Assembly (NCBI RefSeq): GCF_900220985.1
Contig: NZ_OCPC01000001.1
Location: 660,836-724,835 of the forward strand
Direction of reading: 5' to 3'
From: Parahoeflea halophila
GTDB lineage: Bacteria > Pseudomonadota > Alphaproteobacteria > Rhizobiales > Rhizobiaceae
DNA: 64,000 bases
The position numbers and the translations under genes are program-made. Of this stretch, positions 8,642 to 17,962 are shown one piece after another; the first letter of the stretch is position 1; each line of letters begins with the position of its first letter. The notes beneath the pieces are model-generated. The model saw only the letters and a program-made list of their open reading frames with translations. It searched no databases and was not told the origin of the DNA.

Positions 8642-9610
8642 CTAAAGATCGAGTACGAGGCGGGCGGATTTTGCCCTGCTCACGCATATCTGGATCACAT
8701 TACCTTCAGCCTTCTCGCTGTCGCTGAGCACGACATCCCGATGATCCGGAATGCCATCAATGACATCCGTCCGGCAGATGCCGCAATCGCCGCGCAGGCA
8801 ATCATGCATCAGGTCGACACCGCCAGCCTCGAGCACTTCCACGATGGTCTTTCCCGGCGGTATTTCGAAAACCTCGCCGGTGGCATGCACCTCAACTTCG
8901 AAGACCCGATCCCCGGCCAGCTCGGCTGCGGATGTAAACAGTTCGAAATGGATCCGGTCCTGGGTGATGCCGGCCGCTTCCATCGCTGATTTCACAGCAT
9001 CGATCATGCCCTTGGGCCCGCAGACATAGACGTGCTCGTCACTGCCCACCGAGCCGGCAAGCGCTGCGATATCCAGTGCAGTCTCGGGGACATCATCGAA
9101 ATGCATGGTGAGAAAGTCGTTGAAACGTTCACCGAGTTCGTCCCGGTAGGCCATTGCGGCGGCAGTGCGGCAGGCATAGTGAAACCGGAACGGGGTCCCG
9201 GCATCCTGCAGCGCACTTGCCATGCTGATCATCGGCGTGATGCCGATGCCGCCCGCAATCAGCAGCGCGGGCTTGTCCGCGAGAAGCGGAAAATCGTTGT
9301 CGGGGGCTGTAGCCGCGACCTCGTCGCCGGGCTTGAGACCATGCATGAAGCTCGAACCGCCGCTGCTTTTCGCCTCGAGCTGAACCGCGAACCGATAGCT
9401 GACCGGGGCAGCCCCATCCGGTATGGGTTCGAAATCAATCAGCGAGTAGGAGCGTTCGCCGGCCGGCAGCGCGAACTTGACATGGGCGCCGGGCGTGTAA
9501 CTTGCGAGCGTCCCACCATCGCTGCGCACAAATTCCAGTTCGCAAATGGACTGTGTCAGCATGCGTGCCGACGCGACTTTCAATTTGACCGGTTCAACCA
9601 CTGTCTCCAT
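8642..9610 (-). CDS. Oxygenase reductase, phthalate dioxygenase reductase/VanB type (IadC-like by context)
   Basis: Electron-transfer component for the Rieske oxygenase, 322 aa. The N-terminal flavin-binding barrel contains RSYSLIDFEP, the NAD domain contains LIAGGIGITPMISM and YVCGPKGMIDAV, and a plant-type [2Fe-2S] ferredoxin domain is C-terminal (CLRGDCGIC and a distal Cys). This FMN-NAD-2Fe2S order defines the PDR/VanB group and differs from BenC, whose ferredoxin is N-terminal. First gene of an eight-gene operon; its stop is 11 bp before the alpha-subunit start. Oddity: AAAGGAG touches the ATG with no spacer, so initiation at the GTG of codon 4 is possible. Confidence 0.9.
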   Translation of the reverse strand: METVVEPVKLKVASARMLTQSICELEFVRSDGGTLASYTPGAHVKFALPAGERSYSLIDFEPIPDGAAPVSYRFAVQLEAKSSGGSSFMHGLKPGDEVAATAPDNDFPLLADKPALLIAGGIGITPMISMASALQDAGTPFRFHYACRTAAAMAYRDELGERFNDFLTMHFDDVPETALDIAALAGSVGSDEHVYVCGPKGMIDAVKSAMEAAGITQDRIHFELFTSAAELAGDRVFEVEVHATGEVFEIPPGKTIVEVLEAGGVDLMHDCLRGDCGICRTDVIDGIPDHRDVVLSDSEKAEGNVIQICVSRAKSARLVLDL

Positions 9611-9627
9611 CTCCTTTGCCAGGAAAC

Positions 9628-9639
9628 ATGAATTTTCAT
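9628..9639. promoter_or_regulatory. Candidate MarR operator upstream of the oxygenase operon
   Basis: Inverted repeat ATGAA-N2-TTCAT in the 108-bp divergent gap, 18 bp upstream of the reductase start and about 80 bp upstream of marR. AT-rich sequence around it contrasts with the GC-rich genes. A site here could block the minus-strand promoter. It is a pattern-based guess. Confidence 0.4.
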
Positions 9640-9718
9640 ATAAATCTTGTCAAGAGGTTTTTGTTGAAGATACAGTGCCGGAATGCAATGAAAGCGCTCC
9701 GAAACACGCGGATTCCGG

Positions 9719-10189
9719 ATGAACAATTCAGTCGACGCCCCCACCCCCCCCTTCGTTCCCAATTATCTGCTTTATCTGCTGGCGGCTGCCAGCGAAGCAG
9801 CAAGCGAGCGTTTTCATGCGCATGTCCGCAGCAAGGGTCTGCGTGTTCCCGAGTGGCGCGTGATGGCCTGTCTCATCGATACCGATGGCTCAATGGTCAC
9901 CGAACTCGCGCGCTACGCCATGATCGAACAGTCGCGGCTCACCAAAATCATCATCCAGATGGACACCCGGGGCCTCGTCTCCCGCCGCAGCGATCCGAAG
10001 GATGGCCGCCGGGTCCGGGTCTTCCTGACTCCGCAGGGACGCGCACTCGCAGAGGAACTGGTTGCAGACGCAAGGATCGACGAACAGGAGCTGCTCAAGT
10101 CGTTCCAGGGCGGTCAGGGTGATCATATCAAGGACACCTTGCGGGCTCTGATCTGGCACCTCGAATCAGGAGACCTGAAGCAGGGCTGA
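9719..10189 (+). CDS. MarR-family transcriptional regulator (IadR-like by context)
   Basis: 156-aa winged-helix regulator. The DNA-binding region runs from VPEWRVMACL through VTELARYAMIEQSRLTKIIIQMDTRGLVSRRSDPKDGRRVRVFLTPQGR, a textbook MarR HTH-wing. It is divergent from the eight-gene oxygenase operon and lies 126 bp upstream of the TRAP transporter genes. MarR regulators of aromatic catabolism usually repress until the substrate binds; in iad and iac auxin loci the regulator is a MarR protein that binds indole-3-acetate. Location and operon content support that role here, but ligand identity is inferred. Confidence 0.9.
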   Translation: MNNSVDAPTPPFVPNYLLYLLAAASEAASERFHAHVRSKGLRVPEWRVMACLIDTDGSMVTELARYAMIEQSRLTKIIIQMDTRGLVSRRSDPKDGRRVRVFLTPQGRALAEELVADARIDEQELLKSFQGGQGDHIKDTLRALIWHLESGDLKQG

Positions 10190-10235
10190 GCAAAGGCGAA
10201 TGTGCGAAATCCCGAAAAAGATGAATAGGCGACAT

Positions 10236-10264
10236 TGCATGTTTTTATATGATAATGCATGTTT
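10236..10264. promoter_or_regulatory. Candidate operator: paired TGCATGTTT repeats before the TRAP operon
   Basis: Two copies of TGCATGTTT (10236-10244 and 10256-10264), spaced 20 bp start to start, i.e. two helical turns, with AT-rich sequence between. They end 51 bp before the dctP start. Each contains the palindrome TGCATG/ATGCAT. Position suits repression by the adjacent MarR protein. Confidence 0.45.
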
Positions 10265-10315
10265 CTGCTTTCGGGGTCAGGAGTAGCACCTGGCCTCACC
10301 ATTGGGAGGATACGC

Positions 10316-11338
10316 ATGAGAAAGATGAGCACCCTGTTGGCCAGCACGATGCTGGCTGTCGGATTTTCCGCGTCGGCGATGGCCGCCGATATCAACCTGA
10401 CCATTTCGAGCTGGCTGCCGCCTACGCATCCGATCAACACCGAGATGCTGGAGGGCCTCGTTGACATGATGGAAGAGGCTACTGACGGCCAGGTCAGCGG
10501 TGAGATTAAGTTGGGCCTCGCCCCGCCCCCGGCGCAGATGGACTTGATTCTCGACGGCGCTGCCGACATCACAATCATCTTCAACGGCTACCAGCCTGGC
10601 CGCTTCGTCGGCACCAAGCTGATCGAATTGCCGGGCTATGAAGGCAACGCCGAGGCCGCCTCCGTCGCCTACTGGCGGGCGCACGAAAAATACCTGGCCC
10701 AGCTCGACGAGTTCAAGGGCACCAAGGTCATCGCTCTCAACACCCACGGCCCCGGCCAGGTTCACTCCAACAAGCCGGTCGCAAAGCTTGAGGATCTGCA
10801 GGGCCTCAAGACCCGCCTTGGCGGCGGTGTGTCGGCCGATGTCGGTGCCGAACTCGGCCTCGTCGGCATTCAGGTGCCCGCACCCAAGGTCTACGAGACC
10901 CTGTCATCAGGCGCTGCCGATGCCGTGGCGATGAACATGGGCGAGCGCATCAGCTTCAAGCTCAACGAAGTTGCCAAGAACGTCTACGAAATGCCCGGCG
11001 GCTTCTACCGCGGCGCCTTTGCCGTGCTGATGAGCCAGGAAACCTTTGACGCCATGCCCGAAGACGTGAAGTCGGCGCTCGAGGAAAAGGTCTTCGGCGA
11101 ACCCGCATCCCGCATGATGGGCGCAGCCTGGGACGAAAGCGACAACAAGGCGCGCGAAGCCACCATGGCTGCGGGTGACAACAACATCGTCACCGCCAGC
11201 GCCGAGGATCAGGCCAAATTCGCCGAAATGGCGGCCCGCGTCCGGACCAAGGTCCTGGGCGAAATCTCCGACCTCGGCATCGATGCCGACGCAGCGGCGG
11301 AAATGGTCAAATCGACCATGGCATCCTACGGCAAGTGA
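10316..11338 (+). CDS. TRAP transporter substrate-binding protein (DctP family)
   Basis: Periplasmic solute receptor, 340 aa. A Sec signal peptide is clear (MRKM, hydrophobic core, cleavage near SAMA-AD). The mature part has DctP features such as NLTISSWLPPTHPINTEML and the P-KVYETLSSGAADAV stretch. GGGAGG lies 6-11 bases before the chosen ATG. The gene heads a dctPQM-type operon. It should bind an organic acid for Na+-driven import; the co-located MarR regulator and oxygenase operon suggest the ligand is the aromatic or indolic acid those genes degrade. Confidence 0.92.
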   Translation: MRKMSTLLASTMLAVGFSASAMAADINLTISSWLPPTHPINTEMLEGLVDMMEEATDGQVSGEIKLGLAPPPAQMDLILDGAADITIIFNGYQPGRFVGTKLIELPGYEGNAEAASVAYWRAHEKYLAQLDEFKGTKVIALNTHGPGQVHSNKPVAKLEDLQGLKTRLGGGVSADVGAELGLVGIQVPAPKVYETLSSGAADAVAMNMGERISFKLNEVAKNVYEMPGGFYRGAFAVLMSQETFDAMPEDVKSALEEKVFGEPASRMMGAAWDESDNKAREATMAAGDNNIVTASAEDQAKFAEMAARVRTKVLGEISDLGIDADAAAEMVKSTMASYGK

Positions 11339-11397
11339 TATCATTGCGGGGGCACCTCTGTTGTGCCCCCGCACTCCTGCCCCGCAAGGAGCCTTCC

Positions 11398-11904
11398 ATG
11401 AAGTCCATTGCCAAATTGCTGAACCGTTTGGCGGAGCTGCCGATGCTGCTCGCCGCAGCGACCCTGTTCGTCCTCATGGTGCTGACATTTTCCGACGTCA
11501 TCATGCGCTCCACCTTCTCGGCGCCGATTGAGGCCGCCACCGAGCTGACCCGCATTGCCATGGCCGTGATCGTGTTCTCCGCTCTCCCGGTGGTCTCCGG
11601 CCGGGCCAACCACATTGTCGTCGACCTGCTCGATCCGCTGTTTCACCGCCTGCGCATCGAACGTGTGCTTGAAGGCCTGATCACGCTTATCTGCGGTGTC
11701 CTTCTCTACTGGCCCGCCATGCGCTCGTTTGATCTCGCGGCACGCGCCAGAAACTATGGTGACCTGACCGAGTATCTCGCCATTCCGGTGTTCTACATCA
11801 CCTGGTTCATCGCCTTCATGACCCTTGTCACCGCGCTTTCGATGGCGCTGCGCGGACTTGTCATCCTCTTCAAGCCAGACCTGCTCCGAGGCGCAAATGA
11901 TTGA
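11398..11904 (+). CDS. TRAP transporter small permease subunit (DctQ family)
   Basis: 168-aa membrane protein with four predicted transmembrane segments (LLAAATLFVLMVLTF, IAMAVIVFSAL, LITLICGVLLYW, FYITWFIAFMTL). These match DctQ topology. It starts 59 bp after dctP, after an AAGGAG ribosome-binding site, and its end overlaps dctM by 8 bp. DctQ scaffolds the large permease and helps receptor docking. Confidence 0.9.
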   Translation: MKSIAKLLNRLAELPMLLAAATLFVLMVLTFSDVIMRSTFSAPIEAATELTRIAMAVIVFSALPVVSGRANHIVVDLLDPLFHRLRIERVLEGLITLICGVLLYWPAMRSFDLAARARNYGDLTEYLAIPVFYITWFIAFMTLVTALSMALRGLVILFKPDLLRGAND

Positions 11905-13210
11905 ATCCCTGATTGGTTTTGCCGCAGTGCTGCTCCTGGTGCTGCTGCGCATGCCGATTGCCTTTGCCATGGCAATTGTCGGCATGGCCGGCATGACCTA
12001 CGAGACCAATTTCCGCGCCGCGATCTCGCTAGTCTCCCGGCTGATCATCGACACCAGCCAGGATTACGGTCTCTCGGTGGTGCCGCTGTTCATTCTCATG
12101 GGCCTGTTTGTCAACAAGGGCGGCATCAGCCGCGAGCTCTACCAGGTCTCCAATGCCTTTCTCGGCCATTTCCGCGGCGGTCTCGCCATGGCCACCATTG
12201 CCGCCTGCGGTGGCTTTGCTGCCATTTGCGGTTCATCGCTTGCGACCGCCGCCACCATGTCCAAGGTGGTGATGCCGGAGATGCGCAAGCTTGGTTACTC
12301 CGACCAACTTTCGTCCGCCTCGATCGCGGCCGGTGGTACGCTCGGCATCCTGATCCCGCCTTCGGTCATCCTGGTCATTTACGGCCTGCTGACCGAAACC
12401 TCGATCGGCAAGTTGTTCATCGCCGGCATCATCCCGGGCATTCTCGGCATCGTGTTCTATCTGATTGCGGTCCAGATCTCGGTTTTCCGAAACCCCGCCG
12501 CCGGTCCGGCGGGGAGGCGCTTCAGCCTGCTTGAGAAGCTAGAGGCCTTGCGTGGCGTCTGGTCGGTGTTGCTGCTCTTCTTCCTCGTCATCGGCGGGCT
12601 TTACGGCGCGCTCGATGTCTGGCCGCTCAACCTCACCTTCTCGCCCACAGAGGCCGCCGGCATGGGCGCCATGGGCGCCTTTCTGATTGCCCTGTCGCGC
12701 GGCTCTCTGACGTTTGGCGAAACCATCAGTGTTCTCAAGGAAACAGCGATCACCACCGCGCAGCTCTTCAGCGTACTGATCGGCGCCTGGATCTTCTCCA
12801 ACTTCGTCAATTACGCAGGCCTGCCCGAGGCACTCAAGGACATCATCACCACTGCCGAGCTGTCCCCCTGGCTGGTGATGGCAGTGATCATCCTGATCTA
12901 TGTGGCGCTGGGCTGCGTCTTCGAAAGCCTTTCGATGCTGCTTCTGACCGTCCCGATCTTCTTTCCGATTGTCATCGGGCTCGGTTTCGACCCGGTCTGG
13001 TTTGGCATTATTGTCGTCGTGGTGACCGAAATCAGCCTGATCACACCGCCGGTCGGTCTCAACGTCTTCATTCTCAAAAGCGTGGTCGGCGACATTTCCG
13101 TCGGCACCATCTTCAAGGGTGTGACGCCGTTCTGGATGATGGACATCCTCCGGCTGCTGATCCTGTTGCTGTTCCCCTGGCTGGTGCTGTTCCTGCCGTC
13201 GCAGATGTGA
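11897..13210 (+). CDS. TRAP transporter large permease subunit (DctM family)
   Basis: 437-aa polytopic membrane protein that carries out Na+-coupled transport. It shows DctM hallmarks: MPIAFAMAIVGMAG near the N-terminus, GGFAAICGSSLATAATM, SIAAGGTLGILIPPS, and a C-terminal TEISLITPPVGLNVF. The start overlaps dctQ by 8 bp. No terminator is evident after it; the 196 bp to the convergent RND gene hold nothing I recognise. Confidence 0.92.
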   Translation: MIESLIGFAAVLLLVLLRMPIAFAMAIVGMAGMTYETNFRAAISLVSRLIIDTSQDYGLSVVPLFILMGLFVNKGGISRELYQVSNAFLGHFRGGLAMATIAACGGFAAICGSSLATAATMSKVVMPEMRKLGYSDQLSSASIAAGGTLGILIPPSVILVIYGLLTETSIGKLFIAGIIPGILGIVFYLIAVQISVFRNPAAGPAGRRFSLLEKLEALRGVWSVLLLFFLVIGGLYGALDVWPLNLTFSPTEAAGMGAMGAFLIALSRGSLTFGETISVLKETAITTAQLFSVLIGAWIFSNFVNYAGLPEALKDIITTAELSPWLVMAVIILIYVALGCVFESLSMLLLTVPIFFPIVIGLGFDPVWFGIIVVVVTEISLITPPVGLNVFILKSVVGDISVGTIFKGVTPFWMMDILRLLILLLFPWLVLFLPSQM

Positions 13211-13406
13211 CGGCAGGCATTCAGCTACTGGGCGACTGGCGGCAATCCCGCACATTAACCGAACCGCATCAGCGACCTGCGAGACTTTGATGGCGTGGCA
13301 GCCGCAAGACGCGAGCGGTTTCGGGAACAGCCCTTTCGGCACAAGAAACGGTGCTCCGGCCGATCGCCCGCGCTCCTCTTGAACGAAGTGCATGTGCAGA
13401 AACCGG

Positions 13407-16400
13407 CTACTCCGCAGGCTCACCATGAGCGCTGGCAACAGCTGGCTTTTTCCCAAGCCCGACGCGCGCCTTCATACGGTTCCACCAGGCAATCACCTTG
13501 CTGTCCTTCGACCGCGTCACGATCATCAAAAGCGACGGTGTCACCACCAGTGTCAGAATGGTCGAGAACGCCAGCCCGAACACGATGGCGCTTGACAGCG
13601 AAATCCACCATTGGGTCGAGGGCGCGCCATAGGTCGTCTCATGCGCCATCAGCTCGAGATTGACCCCGAAGGCAATCGGCAACACGCCCAGGATCGCCGT
13701 CACCGCGGTCAGCATGACCGGCCGCACACGCTCGCGGCAGGTCTCGAGGATCGCATCGAGCTTGTCCCTGCCCTCGCGCCGCAAATGATCGTAAGTGTCG
13801 ATCAGCACGATGTTGTTGTTCACCACCACGCCGGCAAGCGCGATGATCCCGATCCCGGTCATCACCACGCCAAACGGCTGCCCGGTAATCAGCAGGCCAA
13901 GGAACACACCGATGGTCGACATCACCACCGCCGACAGCACCAGCGCCACGGAGAGGAACCGGTTGAACTGCGCCAGAAGCACGACAAAGATCAGGAACAC
14001 GGCCGCGCCCGCCGCCTTGGACAGGAACTCGCCCGCTGCCTTCTGCTCTTCGTCCTCACCTGCAAGCTTCCAGCGGATCCCCTGATCTTCCAGATTGGCT
14101 TTTTCCAGTTCCGCGACGATGCCCTGGCGCACCGCGTCCGCCTGAATGCCTTCGCTGATACCCGCTTCAACGATGACCGTGCGCACGCCGTCGATACGGG
14201 TCAAGGTGCCGACACTTGGTGCCGCAACACGGGTGACGAAATTCGAGATCGGCACCGAGCCCTGGGCGGTTTCGATACGCAGATCATCCAGTGTCGAAAG
14301 GGTCCGGCGTTCCTCCGGCAACCTGAGGCGAATGTCCACGGCATCGTCCACACCGGCCGGCCGGTAGTCGGTCAGTTTCAGGCCGGTGGTCACCAGCTGC
14401 ACCACCGTGCCCACCGATGACGGACCGATGCCGTAGCGGGCGGCGACAGAGCGGTCGACCCGGATCTCCCAGTCGACACCGGGCGGCGGCAGGCCGTCGG
14501 AAACATCGATCACGTTCGGAGTGGCTTCAAGCTGCGCCGCAACCCTGCGCGCGACCTCGGACAGTCCTGCCGGGTTCGCCGCAGAAAGCTGGATCTGGAT
14601 CGCCTTGCCCGTCGGAGGACCGCCCTGGGGAACCTTGACTTCGATATCGATTCCGGGAAACCCTGTGAGCTCGCGGCGGAAATCCTCGAGGATCTCGCCC
14701 GCCGGTTTGCGCTCGCGCCAATCGACGAATTCATACTGGATGACGCCGACCACATCTTCGGCGACGTTGTTGCCGCCGCCGCTGACATTTCCGACACGGG
14801 TATAGACGCTGGTCAGCCCAGGCCAGCCGATGATCTGCTCCTCGACCATGCGCACCGCATTGTCTTTCTCCTCAAGCGAAAGATTGCCGCGCGCATGCAC
14901 GTAGAGAAGGCCATAATCCGGCTCGACATCGGGGAAAAACTCGACCCCGTTGCCATACTTGCCATAGGCTACCGGCACTACTACCAGCGCGGCCAGCGTC
15001 AGGAACACGACAAGGAACGGATGTCGCACGGCGCGGGCGACAAACTTCATGTAGAGCCCGTCACGGGTTGGTCCGTCCTCGATCATCGGCTTGGCGAACA
15101 AGGCACCAAGGGTCGGAGTAAAGACGAGCGCGTAAAGCAACGATGCCGACAGGGTCGCAATCAGCGTGATCGGCATGAATTTCATGAACTCGCCGACGAC
15201 CCCTGGCCAGAACAACAGCGGCGAAAACGCCGCCACGCGGGTCAGCGTCGCCGCCGTCACTGGCCCGGCCATTCGTTTTGCGGCCAGCGAAAAGGCTTCT
15301 TTCCGTTCCATGCCTTCGCTCATCCGGCGCTCGGCAAATTCGGTAACGATGATGGCGTCATCCACCAGCATGCCCACGGCCAGGATCAGGCTGAACAAGA
15401 CCACGATATTGACCGTAAGCCCTGCCAGCGAGAGAGCCAGGATTCCCATCAGGAACGAGGCCGGGATGGCAAATCCGATCAGCAGGGAGGCACGGCCCGA
15501 CAGGGCGTAGAGGATGACGATGAAGACTAGGATCACGGCCGTGAGAACCGAGTTCTGCAAATCCCCCAGCAACTGCCGGATCGATGTCGATTTATCCTGG
15601 CTGAAGCTGATGATCGCACCTTCAGGCAGCAGGTCCTTGTAAGTGTTCGCGACTTGTTTGACCGCGTCGACGGTCTCGATCAGGTTGGCGCCGACGCGCT
15701 TTGAAACCTCGATCGCAATCGCCGGCTGGCCGTTGAGCCGCGTAATTGTCTCGGCATCCTTGAACGAGGCGCGGATCGAAGCCAGGTCGCGGGCCCGTAC
15801 CACGGCGTTCGAACCGGCGATGATCGGCAGGTTTGCCACGTCCTCGATGGTCTCGATGAGCAGCGGAACCTTGATCGAGTAACGGCCTTCGTCGCCTTCC
15901 AACGCCCCGGCAGCTACCACCGAGTTCGACGCATTGACGCCGGCAATCAGCTGGTCGAGCTGCATACCGTAGGACGACAGCTTCACCGGGTCGATGATGA
16001 CCTCTACAAGATCATCCCGTGCGCCCTGCAGCTTGGCCTCGAGAACGCCGTTGACTTCTTCGAGCCGGTCCCTGAGCTCGCGCGCCGCGGTTGTCAGCGC
16101 CCTCTCCGGCACATCGCCCGCCAGGGTAACCACCAGAACCGGAAACTCGGAGATATTGACCTCGTTGACTGTCGGCTCATCCGCGCCCTGCGGCAGCTCC
16201 GGCTTGGCGTCGGAGACCTTGGTGCGCACATCATCGAGCGCCTTGGCCAGATCGGCACCGGCGTTGAACTCGATCAGCACGTTGCCGCCACCCTGATAGG
16301 CGGTCGAGGTCAGCTTCTTGATACCAGTGATGTTCTGGAGCTTCGTCTCCATCGGACGAAGCAGCAGCCGCTCGGAATCCTCAGGCGAAATACCCTGATA

Positions 16401-16550
16401 ATGCAGGCTGACATAGATCACCGGGATCTGGATGTCGGGCTCCGCTTCCTTCGGAATGGAGATGTAGGCCATCGTCCCGGCGACGACGAGAAACAGCAAA
16501 ACCGCGATGGTCAGCCGCGCATTGCGGATCGCGACGTCGACGAAATTCAT
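13407..16550 (-). CDS. RND-family efflux transporter, inner-membrane pump (AcrB/MdtB superfamily)
   Basis: 1047-aa resistance-nodulation-division pump using the proton gradient to export hydrophobic compounds. The first membrane helix follows the start, a large periplasmic loop precedes the first helix block, and the proton-relay region GMLVDDAIIVTEFAERR carries the paired Asp; a second half repeats the layout (GIIALAGVVVNNNIVLIDTY). The start overlaps the adaptor stop (ATGA). No outer-membrane channel or regulator is adjacent, so it may use a TolC elsewhere. Substrate unknown. Confidence 0.93.
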   Translation of the reverse strand: MNFVDVAIRNARLTIAVLLFLVVAGTMAYISIPKEAEPDIQIPVIYVSLHYQGISPEDSERLLLRPMETKLQNITGIKKLTSTAYQGGGNVLIEFNAGADLAKALDDVRTKVSDAKPELPQGADEPTVNEVNISEFPVLVVTLAGDVPERALTTAARELRDRLEEVNGVLEAKLQGARDDLVEVIIDPVKLSSYGMQLDQLIAGVNASNSVVAAGALEGDEGRYSIKVPLLIETIEDVANLPIIAGSNAVVRARDLASIRASFKDAETITRLNGQPAIAIEVSKRVGANLIETVDAVKQVANTYKDLLPEGAIISFSQDKSTSIRQLLGDLQNSVLTAVILVFIVILYALSGRASLLIGFAIPASFLMGILALSLAGLTVNIVVLFSLILAVGMLVDDAIIVTEFAERRMSEGMERKEAFSLAAKRMAGPVTAATLTRVAAFSPLLFWPGVVGEFMKFMPITLIATLSASLLYALVFTPTLGALFAKPMIEDGPTRDGLYMKFVARAVRHPFLVVFLTLAALVVVPVAYGKYGNGVEFFPDVEPDYGLLYVHARGNLSLEEKDNAVRMVEEQIIGWPGLTSVYTRVGNVSGGGNNVAEDVVGVIQYEFVDWRERKPAGEILEDFRRELTGFPGIDIEVKVPQGGPPTGKAIQIQLSAANPAGLSEVARRVAAQLEATPNVIDVSDGLPPPGVDWEIRVDRSVAARYGIGPSSVGTVVQLVTTGLKLTDYRPAGVDDAVDIRLRLPEERRTLSTLDDLRIETAQGSVPISNFVTRVAAPSVGTLTRIDGVRTVIVEAGISEGIQADAVRQGIVAELEKANLEDQGIRWKLAGEDEEQKAAGEFLSKAAGAAVFLIFVVLLAQFNRFLSVALVLSAVVMSTIGVFLGLLITGQPFGVVMTGIGIIALAGVVVNNNIVLIDTYDHLRREGRDKLDAILETCRERVRPVMLTAVTAILGVLPIAFGVNLELMAHETTYGAPSTQWWISLSSAIVFGLAFSTILTLVVTPSLLMIVTRSKDSKVIAWWNRMKARVGLGKKPAVASAHGEPAE

Positions 16551-17689
16551 CGGGACTGCTCCGGCACTCTGGCTGTCGCGCCGGTGATCAGGTGGGAATC
16601 AGCCGGCACGGCATTGACTGTTTCGCCATCACTGACCAGGTCCTGCCCGGCAACGATGATCTGGGCGTCCTCGGGCACACCGCTCAGGATCAGCCCGTCA
16701 GGCGTGTCGTCAATCAGGTCAATCGGCACGAAACCGACCGTTCCGTCACCTTTTAGAATCCTGAGCCCGAGATTTCCCGAAGGATCCAGCGTGACCACCG
16801 AGCGCGGCAGCCTGACTGCCTGCACGGCCTCGGACTTGACCATGATCTCCGCGGTCATCCCGGCGGGCACCTTGTTGTCGGGGTTGGGGATGGCAACCTC
16901 GATCGGGAAAGTACGTGTTCCGGGCGTCGCCTCCAGACTGACATGCCTGACCGATCCGGAGACGATATCACCACTGATCAGGCGCACATCGGCCTCGCGA
17001 CCGACACTCACATGGGAGATCTCGCGTTCGCTCACCTCGCCAAGCGCCACCACCGGATCAAGCTGCAGCAGAACTGCCACTGCTTCTCCCGAGGGAAGCC
17101 AGCTGCCCTCCTCGACCTTGACCTGATCGATCACGCCGGAGAACGGCGCAACGACCGTCAAACGGTCGATTTCGGCCTGGGCCGCTTCAAGCTGCGAACG
17201 CGCCGAAGCCAGGGCGGAACGGGCATTGTCCATCTGTGTCGTTGGCGAAATGCCGGTCTTGACCAGCCGCTCCACATTGTCGGCTTCCTTCTGACGCTGA
17301 TCCAGCAACGCCCTTGCCGTCTCCAACATGGCCTGCTTCTCGGCGCCGTCGAGCACCAGGACGACATCACCTGCCTGCACCCGTTCGCCCTTTTCCACCT
17401 TCAGCTCACCAAGGATCCCGGCGCTGCGGGTCGCTAGCGTTGTCCGCTTGTCCGGCGCCGTCACGCCTGAAATACGGATAATCCGGTTGTGCTGGATGAA
17501 GTCCGGGGTCGTCACGGCCACGGTGCGCAGCACCTTTTCGGTGGCCGGAGCGGCCTGCTCTGCCTGCCGCTCGTCGCCTGACTCCTGCGCAGCACTGCCG
17601 ATCGACGAAAACTCGCCGGTCAGCACCCAGGCCGCGGAGACGGCCAGCACGACGAAGGCTGCGACGGTATGAAACCTTGGCAATGCCAT
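16547..17689 (-). CDS. RND efflux periplasmic adaptor (membrane fusion protein)
   Basis: 380-aa HlyD/AcrA-type adaptor. An N-terminal membrane anchor or signal (VAAFVVLAVSAAWVL) is followed by the lipoyl half-motif GERVQAGDVVLVLDG, a long coiled-coil hairpin rich in Ala, Gln and Glu (residues about 125-195), the second lipoyl half VVAPFSGVIDQVKVEEGSWLPSG, and beta-barrel domains. I used the ATG at 17689 (GCAGG upstream); a GTG 11 codons earlier is possible. Coupled to the pump gene. The 273 bp upstream to glpR carry its promoter but I see no clear operator. Confidence 0.92.
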   Translation of the reverse strand: MALPRFHTVAAFVVLAVSAAWVLTGEFSSIGSAAQESGDERQAEQAAPATEKVLRTVAVTTPDFIQHNRIIRISGVTAPDKRTTLATRSAGILGELKVEKGERVQAGDVVLVLDGAEKQAMLETARALLDQRQKEADNVERLVKTGISPTTQMDNARSALASARSQLEAAQAEIDRLTVVAPFSGVIDQVKVEEGSWLPSGEAVAVLLQLDPVVALGEVSEREISHVSVGREADVRLISGDIVSGSVRHVSLEATPGTRTFPIEVAIPNPDNKVPAGMTAEIMVKSEAVQAVRLPRSVVTLDPSGNLGLRILKGDGTVGFVPIDLIDDTPDGLILSGVPEDAQIIVAGQDLVSDGETVNAVPADSHLITGATARVPEQSR

Positions 17690-17962
17690 GATGAACCTGC
17701 TCTCGATATAAAAATGGGCCACGGCTCAACTGAATCCATGGCAAAAGTAATGTCCCCGTTCACTGGCGCCTAGCCGCAAACGGATGTCCAGACCGTCGGT
17801 TATATAGTGACAGACTCCTGGTCAAAAAAGGACAGCAGTCAAGAAATCGCCACATGAAAGCCGATGTTTTGCCACAGTGGCATCGCCGCAACAGATAGCA
17901 CACAGCCGACGACTGCAGCATAACTCCCAGGCCACCAAGCAGAAATTGAGCTCCCGATAATA

